This document shows, piece by piece, positions 7,015-15,930 of a stretch of 64,000 nucleotides of DNA (its first letter is position 1; the number at the start of each line of letters is the position of its first letter). The position numbers were made by a program, and so were the translations under genes. This DNA is from a bacterium. Lineage in GTDB: Bacteria > Zixibacteria > MSB-5A5 > GN15 > FEB-12. The stretch lies in the NCBI GenBank assembly GCA_020444475.1, contig JAHLKV010000001.1, forward strand, positions 868,001 through 932,000, read 5' to 3'. The notes beneath the pieces are model-generated. The model had not been told where the DNA came from and searched no databases. It worked only from the letters and a program-made list of their open reading frames with translations.

Positions 7015-9159
7015 TTAGGATTCATACGGCAGGTAGACAGTAAATGTCGTGCCCTTCCCGTCCTCGGATGCGACGTGGAGGGTGCCGCTGTGGGCCGAGA
7101 TGACCCGCTCTACGACCGCCAGACCGAGGCCGGTGCCGGTGTCCTTGGTGGTGTAGTAGCGGTCGAAGATCTTGGCGATGTTCTCTTTGCGGATTCCGAC
7201 GCCGCTGTCGATGACTTTGATGGCCAGATATGACGATTTCTTGTGCTCAGGTTTCTCGATCAGACCCTCCACGCGGAGCGTCCCGCCGTCGGGCATGGCG
7301 TCGATAGCGTTGATAAACAGGTTGAGGAAGATTTCCATAAACTGGTTTTTGTTTATGATAACTTCCCAGCTTACCTGGTCATCGAACCGGCTTTCGAACG
7401 TCACGTTGTGTTTGCGCATGTCGGGGCCGACAAGTTCGGAGGCGCGCATGACGACCTGGCGGATATCGAGCTTGTTGGTTTCGTACTTGTTGGGGTTGGA
7501 GAAGTCGACCAGTTCCCGGACCAGTTCGTTCATGCGATGGATCTCATCCTCGGCCATGTGGAACAGGTCGGACCTGTCCATGATCTGCGGCCAGCGCTGC
7601 TTGAGGATCTGGAGGGCGCCCTTGATCGAGGTGAGCGGCTTGCGGAGATCGTGAGAGATTTCCGAGATCATGTTGCCCATCGTCATGAGCCGGGTGGCAT
7701 TAAGCAGGGCCTTTTCTTTTTCGAACAGATAGGTAGCCTGTGAGATAACGAGTCGGGCCAGCGAGATGTCATCGACGTTGTATGGGTGTGGCGTATCGGA
7801 CCCGAGATAGAAGATCGCGGTCAGCTCGCCCGATTCCCGAATGGGAACGGCCAGGTAGGCCTGGCTCGGGGTCGGGTAGGCGTCGCTCTTCCTGAGCAGT
7901 TCACCCACGTAAAGCGTTACGCGCTGGAGGTCGTCGAGGTTCATGGTTTCGATCTCGGCCGCTTCGAGCACGAGGTCATCACGGCGGACCTTCTGCAGGT
8001 CGACCTTCCCGCTTTCGGTAGAGGGAATGCCGTTAATACCGAAGGCGCCGTCGGGCATGAGGATCTTATTGTAGTCGTCCCAGACAAACCAGATGGCATA
8101 GTCGACCGGGAAGACGCGGTTGAGCTTTTCGACCATCACGGTCCGGAAGGCGGGCCAGTTCTGGATTTCGGGTACTTCCTCATAGAACTCGTGGAGTATC
8201 TCAAACTCTACGATACGGCGTCGGCTTTTCTCGAACTGACGGGCATCATCGACGGCGACGGCAGCCTGCGAGGCGAAGGTGGTGAGGAGGCGGAGGTCGT
8301 TCTTGTCGAAGCTGTCGCCGCTCTGGCGGTTGGCCATGTTGATAACGCCGAGGACGGTGTTTTTGATGATCAGCGGCACGCTGAGCAGGGAGCCGGAGGA
8401 ATAGCGTTCGCGGTTCATGCGGGCGAAGCGGTCATCTTCTTCGATGTTCTCGATGATGAGCGGTTCGCCGGTCTGGGCGACATAGCCGGCGATCGAGGCG
8501 CCCACCGGCAGGCGGGTGGCATCGACAATCTCATCATCGAGGCCGGTAGCCGCTTCGATGGTGAGATACTCCTTGCGGTCATCCATGAGCATGATGGAGC
8601 CGATCTCGGCGTTGGTGACGGCCGAGGCCAACGACACGAGTTGCTTGAGTAGTTCGTTCAGGTTGGCGGTGGAGCCGATCGACTTGCCGGCTTCGTAGAG
8701 GGCATTGAGCTCGCTGATACGGCTTTCAAGAATGAAGTTGGAGAGTTTGAGCTGCTCCATGAGTGAGCGCTGGGCCAGGTCGCCGCGGCGTTTTTCGAGG
8801 GCGCGTTTGACGGCCAGTTCGAGCTGGGCGAATTCGACCGGCTTGAGCAGGTAATTGTAGGCGCCCTGGGAGATGGCTTCGAGCGCGGTATCCATCGAGC
8901 CGTAGCCGGTCATGAGAATAACCGGGATGCCGTCGTCGATCTCCTTCACCGCCTTGAGGATCTCGAGTCCGTCCATCTGGGGCATTTTGATATCGGTAAC
9001 GACGAGGTCGACGCGTTCATTTCGGATGAGCTCGACGGCGACGGGAGATTCCTGGAAGGCGCGCACTTCGATACCGTCCCCCTGCAGCAATGCGGAGAGC
9101 GATTCGCACATGCGCTTTTCATCATCGATGACAACTATCCGTTCGGTTTTTTCGGTCAT
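7015..9159 (-). CDS. hybrid sensor histidine kinase, REC-GAF-GAF-HisKA-HATPase
   Basis: 714 residues from ATG 9159; the frame runs further upstream, but only over the end of the preceding gene. An N-terminal receiver domain has phosphoacceptor motif 'LVVTDIKMPQMDG'. A coiled linker follows, then a clear GAF domain (about 165-335), then a weaker GAF-like region. The HisKA H-box is 'SEISHDLRKPL', and the HATPase domain has N-box 'NLFINAIDAMP' and 'GTGLGLAVV'. No membrane segment is seen, so it is a cytoplasmic sensor. A receiver placed before the kinase suggests it is itself a relay target. It lies 4 bp after the neighbouring GAF kinase and upstream of the NtrC-type regulator, so the three probably form one pathway. 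Confidence 0.9.
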   Translation of the reverse strand: MTEKTERIVVIDDEKRMCESLSALLQGDGIEVRAFQESPVAVELIRNERVDLVVTDIKMPQMDGLEILKAVKEIDDGIPVILMTGYGSMDTALEAISQGAYNYLLKPVEFAQLELAVKRALEKRRGDLAQRSLMEQLKLSNFILESRISELNALYEAGKSIGSTANLNELLKQLVSLASAVTNAEIGSIMLMDDRKEYLTIEAATGLDDEIVDATRLPVGASIAGYVAQTGEPLIIENIEEDDRFARMNRERYSSGSLLSVPLIIKNTVLGVINMANRQSGDSFDKNDLRLLTTFASQAAVAVDDARQFEKSRRRIVEFEILHEFYEEVPEIQNWPAFRTVMVEKLNRVFPVDYAIWFVWDDYNKILMPDGAFGINGIPSTESGKVDLQKVRRDDLVLEAAEIETMNLDDLQRVTLYVGELLRKSDAYPTPSQAYLAVPIRESGELTAIFYLGSDTPHPYNVDDISLARLVISQATYLFEKEKALLNATRLMTMGNMISEISHDLRKPLTSIKGALQILKQRWPQIMDRSDLFHMAEDEIHRMNELVRELVDFSNPNKYETNKLDIRQVVMRASELVGPDMRKHNVTFESRFDDQVSWEVIINKNQFMEIFLNLFINAIDAMPDGGTLRVEGLIEKPEHKKSSYLAIKVIDSGVGIRKENIAKIFDRYYTTKDTGTGLGLAVVERVISAHSGTLHVASEDGKGTTFTVYLPYES

Positions 9160-9163
9160 GGGC

Positions 9164-10639
9164 CTACTTACCTTCTCCTGCGGGTAGTTCAATGGTGAAG
9201 CAGCCTCCGGGCTCAAGGTTTCTAAAGGATATCGTCCCGCCGTGGTTTTTGATTATGCCGTAGCAGACCGAAAGCCCGAGCCCTGTCCCTTCGCCGGAGT
9301 CCTTCGTCGTGAAAAACGGCTCGAAGATATGCGGGATATGCTCCGGTGAGATGCCGGTGCCGGTGTCGGAGAACGTCAAGATCACTTTGTTGTTATCGGC
9401 TTCCAGCCCGACGGTCAACATACCTCCGTTGGGCATGGCGTCGCGGGCGTTGATTATCAGGTTCAGGAAGACTTGCTTAAGCCCTTCCGGCGCGGCGGTT
9501 ATCTCCGGAATCTCGTCGCCATAACGTCGAATGATTCGAATGTCATGAGAGGCGAGCTGTCGGTCCATCAGCTTGAGAACATCATCAAGCAGTTTGACGA
9601 TGTTGACGGTCTGGACGGCCAGTCCGGTGGGGCGATGAAAGTCGAGCAGTTGTTTGACGATCCTGGCGATTCGGTCGATTTCTTCGGAGACGATGCCGAC
9701 GAAATTGTCAGCCTGCTCGTTTTTCTGACAGGCGCGTTTGATGAGCAGAATATAATTCTTGATGATGCCGAGCGGGTTATTGACTTCGTGGGCTACCTTG
9801 GCAGACATCTCCCCCAGCGCCGCCAGACGTTCGGTCTGCAGGAGCTGCTGCTGGGCGGCGCGAAGCTGCTGGATGGCCTGCTTCTCCCCCTGATAGAGGC
9901 GGGCGTTCTCAATGGCGACGGCGATCTGGTTGCCGAGAATCGACAGAAACTCCAGATCATCGAGCTGGAAGTCCCGCCCGGACACTTTCTCCGACATGGC
10001 GAAGATACCGGTGAGCCGGGTTTGATAGATCAGCGGGACAACAATGCCCGGTTCAAAGTTTTTGAGGATGCGACGTTCGTCGTCGGAAGAGATGTCACTC
10101 ATCAGTTCGCGGGTCGGGACCGGGCGATTGAGCCGGGTGAGATAGTCGGCGAGCGGTGAACTGGCCGAAAAGAAGTCTTCGTCGGCCGGGAGTGATCCGG
10201 AGCCTTTGTATTTGATGGGATAGAGCCGGTCGCTGTGGGCCTCGCGCTGGAGGAAGATGGCGCCCTTGAGGGCGCCGATCTGCCCGAGACAGGTGAAGAT
10301 AAACGTGTCGAGCAGCATCTCGTAGTCGAGCACGGCGTTGAAGTTGCGCGATATCTCGAAGATCGTGTAGAGATCGAATATCTTCCGCTTGAGCTGGCGG
10401 TTGGTGATAGTCAGCTCGGCGAGTTTCTCTTCGAGTTGTCCCTGCAGTTCGGCGACCGACGGTTTGGCGGTCGTTTTGGTCGTGCGGACAGTCTTTCGCA
10501 CAGTCTGCTTGCGGGTGGTGGTTCGCTTCGCGGCCGCCCCTGAGGTGGAGTCCTGACTCGATTTCCCGGACGTTTTCCTGCCTGTGTTTTTTGAGGCAGT
10601 AGTGCGCTTCCCAGGTTTCTTGTCGGGCATATCGCTCAT
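9164..10639 (-). CDS. GAF-domain sensor histidine kinase with a basic N-terminal tail
   Basis: 491 residues. Residues 7-60 are an unusual disordered tail with 17 Lys/Arg and about 14 Thr, alanine/serine-rich and free of hydrophobic patches, resembling histone H1-like tails. A coiled coil (about 60-90) and a GAF domain (about 95-240) follow. HisKA has H-box 'AKVAHEVNNPLG', and the HATPase has 'NLIINARDAMPNGG' and 'GTGLGLSVC'. No transmembrane helix is present, so the kinase is cytoplasmic and the tail could bind nucleic acid or polyanions. The start ATG overlaps the folC stop codon (ATGA). It is followed 4 bp later by the hybrid kinase. Confidence 0.9.
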   Translation of the reverse strand: MSDMPDKKPGKRTTASKNTGRKTSGKSSQDSTSGAAAKRTTTRKQTVRKTVRTTKTTAKPSVAELQGQLEEKLAELTITNRQLKRKIFDLYTIFEISRNFNAVLDYEMLLDTFIFTCLGQIGALKGAIFLQREAHSDRLYPIKYKGSGSLPADEDFFSASSPLADYLTRLNRPVPTRELMSDISSDDERRILKNFEPGIVVPLIYQTRLTGIFAMSEKVSGRDFQLDDLEFLSILGNQIAVAIENARLYQGEKQAIQQLRAAQQQLLQTERLAALGEMSAKVAHEVNNPLGIIKNYILLIKRACQKNEQADNFVGIVSEEIDRIARIVKQLLDFHRPTGLAVQTVNIVKLLDDVLKLMDRQLASHDIRIIRRYGDEIPEITAAPEGLKQVFLNLIINARDAMPNGGMLTVGLEADNNKVILTFSDTGTGISPEHIPHIFEPFFTTKDSGEGTGLGLSVCYGIIKNHGGTISFRNLEPGGCFTIELPAGEGK

Positions 10640-11915
10640 TTCCAGCCGATCATGGTAAGGAATTCACCCACGAGATAGTGCGAGCCGATCACAATAATTA
10701 TATCGTCGGAGTCCGCGTTTTTCAATACCTGCCTGTACGCGGTGGTCAGCGAACCGAAGCGTTTCCTCTCGACATCCCGCCATTTCAGGGTCTGCATAAT
10801 TTCGCGAATATCGATTGTCCGCGCCGTGTGAAGCGGAACGAGCGCGTATGATTCGGCGATTCGAGAGAGCTGGTCGAACATCTGCTGATGCGGTTTGCGT
10901 TTCACGAAGCCGACAATGACTTTCGCCCTGCGATTCGGGAAGACGCGCTCGAACGCATCAACGAAGGCTTCCATCCCCCTGGCGTTGTGCGCTACATCAA
11001 GGACATGGGTCGGCGAGCCGTTGTTGCGAATGATTTGAAAGCGACCCGGCCAGTCGGTGTGCGAGATGCCGTCGAGGATGGCCCTTCTCGTGATCCCGGT
11101 GAGGCCGTTATCCCGAAGGATGGAGCAGGCTTCGAGAACAAGCGCTGTGTTCTTGAGCTGATGCACACCGGGGAGTGACGGGGCTAGTTTTTTGAACGTG
11201 AAGCGATCCGTCTGATAGTCGAGTCGAAGTTTTTTCAGGTCCGTCTTCATCCGCGACCTGCGGAGCCGGTGTATGGGGGCCTTGCGCTTCCGGCACACTT
11301 CACGAATGACCTCTTCCGATTCCGGCGGGAGCAGTCCGATCAGATGCGGGACGCCGGGTTTGATTATCCCTGCTTTCTCCCAGGCTATTTTGCGCAGGCT
11401 GGAGCCGAGGATTTCGATGTGGTCCTTGCTGATATCGGTGGTGACCGTCAGGATCGGTTCAAGGACGTTGGTGGCATCGAGTCGACCGCCGAGTCCGGTT
11501 TCTATGACGGCGATATCGACCTCGCGTCGGGCGAAGAAATCGAGCGCCAGCGCGGTTACGAGTTCAAAAAACGAGAGTTTTTTTTTACGAGGGTCTTGCG
11601 ATGACGATCGACGAAGCGGGCAATTTCGGCTTTGGAGATCCGCTCGCCGTCGACTTTCATCCGTTCGCGGAAACTGACGAGGTGCGGTGAGGTGAACAAG
11701 CCGGACTTGTAACCGGCGCTTCGCAGGACGGAATCGATCATGGCCGCAGTCGATCCCTTGCCGTTGGTTCCCGCAATGTGAACGGTGGGGTAGTTCTTCT
11801 GGGGCGTGCCGATGGAATCGAGAAACTCAGTGATGTTTTGCAGGCCGAGCTTCATCCCGAAAAACTCGCGGGAGAGAATGAAGCGCTCGGCGGCATCGTA
11901 GGTGTGGCGGCGCAT
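10636..11915 (-). CDS. folC: folylpolyglutamate / dihydrofolate synthase, interrupted by a frameshift in an A9 run
   Basis: The first frame (11915 to 11556) gives 119 residues with the ATP-binding loop 'AGTNGKGSTAAMI' and ends at a TAA. The rest of FolC continues in another frame: 'FFELVTALALDFF', 'VIETGLGGRLDATNV', 'KDHIEILG', 'EKAGIIKPG', then the C-terminal domain to 10636. The switch falls in a run of nine A on the coding strand (11578-11586). One extra A, or a -1 slip on it, restores about 426 residues, normal for FolC. The enzyme adds glutamate to dihydropteroate and folates. Its start overlaps the accD stop by one base. A genuine indel, assembly error or slippage-dependent expression are all possible. 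Confidence 0.9.
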
Positions 11916-12757
11916 TACTGTCTCTTCATGTAGCGAAGAAGTTTGATGATGGTGTCGCGGAGATTTTTGCGATCGACGATTTTGTCGAGGAAGCCCTTGT
12001 CCATGAAGAACTCCGACGACTGGAAGCCTTCGGGGAGATCCTGCCCGATCGTCTGCTGGATCACACGCGGTCCGGCAAAACCGAGCAGGGCTTTGGGTTC
12101 AGCGATGATGACATCGCCGAGCGAGGCATAGGAGGCCATCACCCCGGCGGTGGTGGGGTTCGTGAGGACGGAAATGTAGGGCTGGCGTTTCTTGGCGAGG
12201 ACGGCGAGCAGGCCGGACGTTTTGGCCATTTGCATCAGCGAGAGGATGCCTTCCTGCATGCGGGCGCCGCCCGAGCAGGAGACGACGATCAGCGGTATCT
12301 CGCGTTCGATGGCGCGTTCGATAGCGCGAGCGATCTTCTCGCCGACGACCGAGCCCATCGAGCCGCCGATAAACGCAAAATCCATGATAGCAAACGATAC
12401 CTCACGGCCGTCGATTTCGCCGATACCGGCGATGACCCCGTCGTTCTGACCGGTTTTCTCGCGGGCGGCTTTGATGCGATCGGGATAGCGTTTGGAGTCC
12501 TTGAACTTCAGCGGGTCTTCGGAGACGAGATTCGTGTCGTACTCTTCCAGGCGACCGCCATCGAGCAGCATCTGGATGTACTTATGGCTCGAAATGCGGA
12601 AGTGGTAACTGCAGCCGGGGCAGACCCAGAGCAGTTGTTCCATCTTCTTGCTGTAGACAATCTCGCCGCACGAGGGACACTTGGTCCAGAGCCCTTCGGG
12701 GATATTTTTCTTTTCCTGTGTGGCGAGTCCGGTTTTTTCTTTGCGAAACCAGGCCAT
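11915..12757 (-). CDS. accD: acetyl-CoA carboxylase carboxyltransferase subunit beta
   Basis: 280 residues, the usual size. An N-terminal zinc ribbon (CPSC and CPGC pairs at about 28-50) is followed by the crotonase-like carboxyltransferase domain with 'SCSGGARMQEG' and 'LTNPTTAGVMASYASLGD', which build the oxyanion holes. With AccA it transfers CO2 from carboxybiotin to acetyl-CoA, the first step of fatty acid synthesis; accA is not in the window. It is followed by folC with a one-base TAATG overlap, the accD-folC pairing common in bacteria, and preceded by rimI at 9 bp. Confidence 0.97.
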   Translation of the reverse strand: MAWFRKEKTGLATQEKKNIPEGLWTKCPSCGEIVYSKKMEQLLWVCPGCSYHFRISSHKYIQMLLDGGRLEEYDTNLVSEDPLKFKDSKRYPDRIKAAREKTGQNDGVIAGIGEIDGREVSFAIMDFAFIGGSMGSVVGEKIARAIERAIEREIPLIVVSCSGGARMQEGILSLMQMAKTSGLLAVLAKKRQPYISVLTNPTTAGVMASYASLGDVIIAEPKALLGFAGPRVIQQTIGQDLPEGFQSSEFFMDKGFLDKIVDRKNLRDTIIKLLRYMKRQ

Positions 12758-12766
12758 GTTCTACCC

Positions 12767-13258
12767 TTACGTTTCCGTGTCATCGCGGTCGAAGTACTTG
12801 ACCATCACGATAGCATCCTCGACCGGACGACGGTAGTAATTGGGTCGCTGGTACAGCACCTTAAAGCCGTGTTTACGGTAGAAGGCCAGCGCCTCGTGGT
12901 TTGATGGTCGGACTTCGAGCAAAATAAACTCACAAAGTTGACCATCCGCAACACTCAAAATACGCTCCAGCAGGTGCCGCGCAACCGATTTTCGGCGATG
13001 TTCGGGGGCCACCGCGATGTTGGTCAAATGGGCCTCGACATCGACAATGAGATAACAGGCGTAGCCGACAACAGTTCCGTCGATTTCGGCGACCAGCCCC
13101 CCCCAACCCGGGGCGGTGACGACATCGACGAAGGCGGATCGCGGCCAGGGATCGGGGAAAACGGCCTTTTCCAGAGCCACCACCGCCGAGATGTCGGGCT
13201 CGGTCATAGCTCGATAGGTGATCCGCTGAACGCTATTGTGAACGCCGTCGCTGATCAT
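12767..13258 (-). CDS. rimI: ribosomal-protein-alanine N-acetyltransferase-like GNAT protein
   Basis: 163 residues forming one GNAT domain. Motif A for acetyl-CoA binding is 'VAPEHRRKSVARHLLE', a slight variant of R/Q-x-x-G-x-G/A. The C-terminal 'LLEVRPSNHEALAFYRKHGF' is the RimI signature. RimI acetylates the N-terminus of ribosomal protein S18. The start chosen is ATG 13258, with GGAG seven bases upstream; it overlaps the end of tsaB by 26 bp. Location beside tsaB and tsaE is the classic neighbourhood of RimI. The glycine at the middle of motif A is serine here (RKSVA), a small departure. Confidence 0.88.
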   Translation of the reverse strand: MISDGVHNSVQRITYRAMTEPDISAVVALEKAVFPDPWPRSAFVDVVTAPGWGGLVAEIDGTVVGYACYLIVDVEAHLTNIAVAPEHRRKSVARHLLERILSVADGQLCEFILLEVRPSNHEALAFYRKHGFKVLYQRPNYYRRPVEDAIVMVKYFDRDDTET

Positions 13259-13922
13259 AACGAATCTCCGCCTGTGACTTCTGCAGATACAGTGGTTCAA
13301 GTTGATCGGGTGCGACCGTATCCCCCCGTTCGAGTTTTTTCCGCCCCACGTGGATTAAATCGGCAGCGCCGATTTCAATAATCTCCAGCGAGCCGTTGAC
13401 CCCGAACGGTTGGGATCGCCTCGCGATCTCATCGTCGATGGCGACCATTGCCTGCTTCTCCATGAGTAACGGCAGCTCGCCATAGGCTATGGTCCGTACG
13501 GAGCTCTCGATCCATTCCCCTCCTGCGACATCGACCGCAAAGCAGGAATCTTTCTTGAATGGAATGAGCACCGTGATGGTCTCCGGTCGCTCGCTGAGCC
13601 GGTAGGCGGCGAGTTCGAAGGCGGACACACCGACCATGTCGAGATCAAGCGCCGTGGCCAGTCCCTTGGCCATCGAGAGTCCGATACGGAGTCCCGTAAA
13701 CGACCCCGGTCCGACCGAGACGGCGAGAGCCCGAAGGTCGCGTTTGGTCAGGGCCGACGACTGCAGGAGATCGTCGATTTTTTTGAGCATCACACGCCCG
13801 TGCGAGACAGCGATCTTTTCTTCGTATTTGACCAGTCGGTCCTCGCCAAAGCCGATCGCCATGCGGAGGGTCGGACCGGCGGTATCGATGGCCAGCATCG
13901 GTTGTGACGGTGCTTCGCTCAT
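13233..13922 (-). CDS. tsaB: tRNA threonylcarbamoyladenosine (t6A) biosynthesis protein TsaB
   Basis: 229 residues of the ASKHA fold: 'MLAIDTAGPTLRMAI' near the start, 'SHGRVMLKKIDDLL', and the diagnostic 'VSVGPGSFTGLRIGLSMAKGLA' at about 65-85. TsaB scaffolds TsaD and TsaE in the complex that puts threonylcarbamoyl on A37 of ANN-decoding tRNAs. The longer open frame begins at 14069, inside tsaE; ATG 13922 overlaps the tsaE stop as ATGA and is the natural start. It sits between tsaE and rimI. Confidence 0.94.
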   Translation of the reverse strand: MSEAPSQPMLAIDTAGPTLRMAIGFGEDRLVKYEEKIAVSHGRVMLKKIDDLLQSSALTKRDLRALAVSVGPGSFTGLRIGLSMAKGLATALDLDMVGVSAFELAAYRLSERPETITVLIPFKKDSCFAVDVAGGEWIESSVRTIAYGELPLLMEKQAMVAIDDEIARRSQPFGVNGSLEIIEIGAADLIHVGRKKLERGDTVAPDQLEPLYLQKSQAEIRYDQRRRSQ

Positions 13923-14353
13923 ACCTGCACCAGTGAGATGTCTATATCGCGATCGGTCTCGTTCACGATTCGAAACTCCATCAGGTAGTATTTCTGCGGC
14001 AGCAGTTCCGCCGCCTTCTCCCCCCACTCGACGGCCATGATGCCTTCGCGGGAAAGATACTCGTCCCACCCGATCTCGTACAGTTCATTCGTGTCGTTCA
14101 TGCGGTAGAGGTCGAAATGGTAGAGTTTGCGGTCACCGCCGGGGTATTCGTTTACAAAGGTGTACGAGGGGGAATTGACCAGCGAACCGTCGATACCGAG
14201 TCCCCTGGCGAGCCCGCGAACAAAGGCGGTTTTTCCGGAGCCGAGTTCTCCGACCAGGATGAGAACATCCCCGGGGAGGAACGACCTGGCGAGTTTCTCG
14301 GCCAGGGCCAGCGTCTCCGCTTCGCTGTGCGATGTAACATGCAGTACCGACAT
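13919..14353 (-). CDS. tsaE: tRNA t6A biosynthesis ATPase TsaE
   Basis: 144 residues from ATG 14353; upstream extension to 14539 only shadows the preceding gene. Walker A is 'GELGSGKTAFVRGLARGLG' at about 33-51. It is followed by 'SPSYTFVNEY', 'LYHFDLYRM' and 'AVEWGEKA', all diagnostic of this small P-loop family. TsaE ATP hydrolysis resets the TsaB-TsaD complex after each t6A transfer. It lies 8 bp after porX and overlaps tsaB (ATGA). Confidence 0.95.
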   Translation of the reverse strand: MSVLHVTSHSEAETLALAEKLARSFLPGDVLILVGELGSGKTAFVRGLARGLGIDGSLVNSPSYTFVNEYPGGDRKLYHFDLYRMNDTNELYEIGWDEYLSREGIMAVEWGEKAAELLPQKYYLMEFRIVNETDRDIDISLVQV

Positions 14354-14361
14354 GACGCAGC

Positions 14362-15921
14362 CTATTTGGGGGTCATTACCGCAACCGGTACCACCATTTC
14401 CTCGAGCGATATCCCGCCGTGCTGGAATGAGTTCTGGAACTGGCGAACCATCTCGTTGTAGTTGTTGGGATAGACGAAGTAGAAGTCTTCCTTGGCGATA
14501 ATGAAGGTCGTCGCCAGCGAAAACATCGGCAACCGCCATGCCTCGGGTTTCTTGATGAGCAGAGAGTCCTTCGGGTCGGACTTGAGGTTGTCGCCGTATT
14601 TATAGCGAAGGTTGGTGGAGGTGGTGCGTCGGCCGTGCGCCATTGTACCGCGTTGACAGAGGACCGAACCGTGGTCGGACGTTACCACCACCGTGAAGCC
14701 GCGTTCGGCGAACATTTTCAATACGGTAAAGAGCGGCGAATGGACGAACCAGCTTTTCATGAGCGAGCGGAAGGCCGCATCGGTGCCGGCGATCTCCTTG
14801 AGGATGACGTTGTTCGAACGGCCGTGGGCCATGATGTCGAGGAAGTTGAACACGAAGGTGACGGCCGGGCTTTCGAAGTAGTCAGCGGCGCGGCGGGCCA
14901 GTTCCTCGCCTTCGGTGTTGTTGTAGACTTTGACATAGCGAAGGGCTTTGTCGAAACGAATCCCGTGTCGGGCGAGGTTGTCGGCGAACAGGCGGTCTTC
15001 GTTGCGGTTGAGGGAGCCTTCGTCCTGCACCGAGTAGTTGTCCGGATAGGCTTTGCTGATCTCGTCGGGAAACAGTCCGGCAAAGAGCGCGTTGCGTGCG
15101 AACGGGGTCGCGGTGGGGAGGATCGAGTAGTAGTAGTGGCGCTCGATATTGAAGAACTCCGCGACCAGCGGCTCGACCAGCATCCATTGGTCGAGGCGCA
15201 TGCAGTCGACGACCACGAACAGGACTTTTTGTTTCTGCTTGAGCGGCGGAACAACGTATTTCTCGGCGACATCGGGTGAAAGCAGCGGCCGATCGTCATC
15301 GAACAGCCACTTCGGGTAGGCGTTGAGGATGTACTTGGTGAATTCGGTGTTCCATTCACGTTTGGTGCCGAGGTGCGTTTCCTTGAGGCCCTCGTCGTTA
15401 CTGCTGTCGAGTTCAAGGTCCCACTCGGCGAGGAGCCGGGCCGCTTCGTGCCAGTCCTCGGGCTCCATCGGGCCATACATCTTCTGATTGAACTTGTTGA
15501 TCTCAGTCACATAGCGGCGCATACCGGACGAGCTGATAATCTTCTTCGATTCGAGCAGCCGTTTGATAACGAGGAGGATCTGTGAAGGGTTGACCGGCTT
15601 GACGAGGTAGTCGTCGATCTTGGAGCCGATCGCGTCTTCCATGAGGGTCTCTTCCTCGGACTTGGTGACCATCACCACCGGCAGGTGGGGACGGAGGTCT
15701 TTGATTTCCTCGAGTGTGGTCAGCCCGTCCTTGCCCGGCATCATTTCATCGAGCAGGACGAGGTCGAAATTCTCGTCTCGGACCGCGACGACGGCGTCAT
15801 CGCCGGACATGGCCGGAGTGACATCGAAGCCTTTCTTCTCGAGAAAGATCAGGTGCGGTTTGAGGGAATCGATCTCATCGTCGACCCAGAGGATTTTCTT
15901 TTTGTCCGAGGCAGTCGGCAT
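14362..15921 (-). CDS. porX: PorX-type response regulator with PglZ/alkaline-phosphatase-like effector domain
   Basis: 519 residues. The receiver domain (1-125) has 'ILWVDDE' and phosphoacceptor D58 in 'LVLLDEMMPGKDG', and switch lysine in 'DYLVKP'. A helical linker follows. The PglZ-like domain (about 215-510) has metal-site motifs 'VVVDCMRLDQW', 'PTATPFARNALFAGLFP' (likely nucleophile Thr) and 'VVTSDHGSVL'. This architecture is that of PorX, which in Bacteroidetes controls type IX secretion gene expression and acts as a zinc phosphodiesterase on oligonucleotides. A PorY-like kinase gene lies 9 bp upstream. CTD-bearing proteins elsewhere in the window fit a type IX-like pathway. The symbol rests on architecture, not on a search. 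Confidence 0.85.
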   Translation of the reverse strand: MPTASDKKKILWVDDEIDSLKPHLIFLEKKGFDVTPAMSGDDAVVAVRDENFDLVLLDEMMPGKDGLTTLEEIKDLRPHLPVVMVTKSEEETLMEDAIGSKIDDYLVKPVNPSQILLVIKRLLESKKIISSSGMRRYVTEINKFNQKMYGPMEPEDWHEAARLLAEWDLELDSSNDEGLKETHLGTKREWNTEFTKYILNAYPKWLFDDDRPLLSPDVAEKYVVPPLKQKQKVLFVVVDCMRLDQWMLVEPLVAEFFNIERHYYYSILPTATPFARNALFAGLFPDEISKAYPDNYSVQDEGSLNRNEDRLFADNLARHGIRFDKALRYVKVYNNTEGEELARRAADYFESPAVTFVFNFLDIMAHGRSNNVILKEIAGTDAAFRSLMKSWFVHSPLFTVLKMFAERGFTVVVTSDHGSVLCQRGTMAHGRRTTSTNLRYKYGDNLKSDPKDSLLIKKPEAWRLPMFSLATTFIIAKEDFYFVYPNNYNEMVRQFQNSFQHGGISLEEMVVPVAVMTPK

Positions 15922-15930
15922 GAAAGCTCC

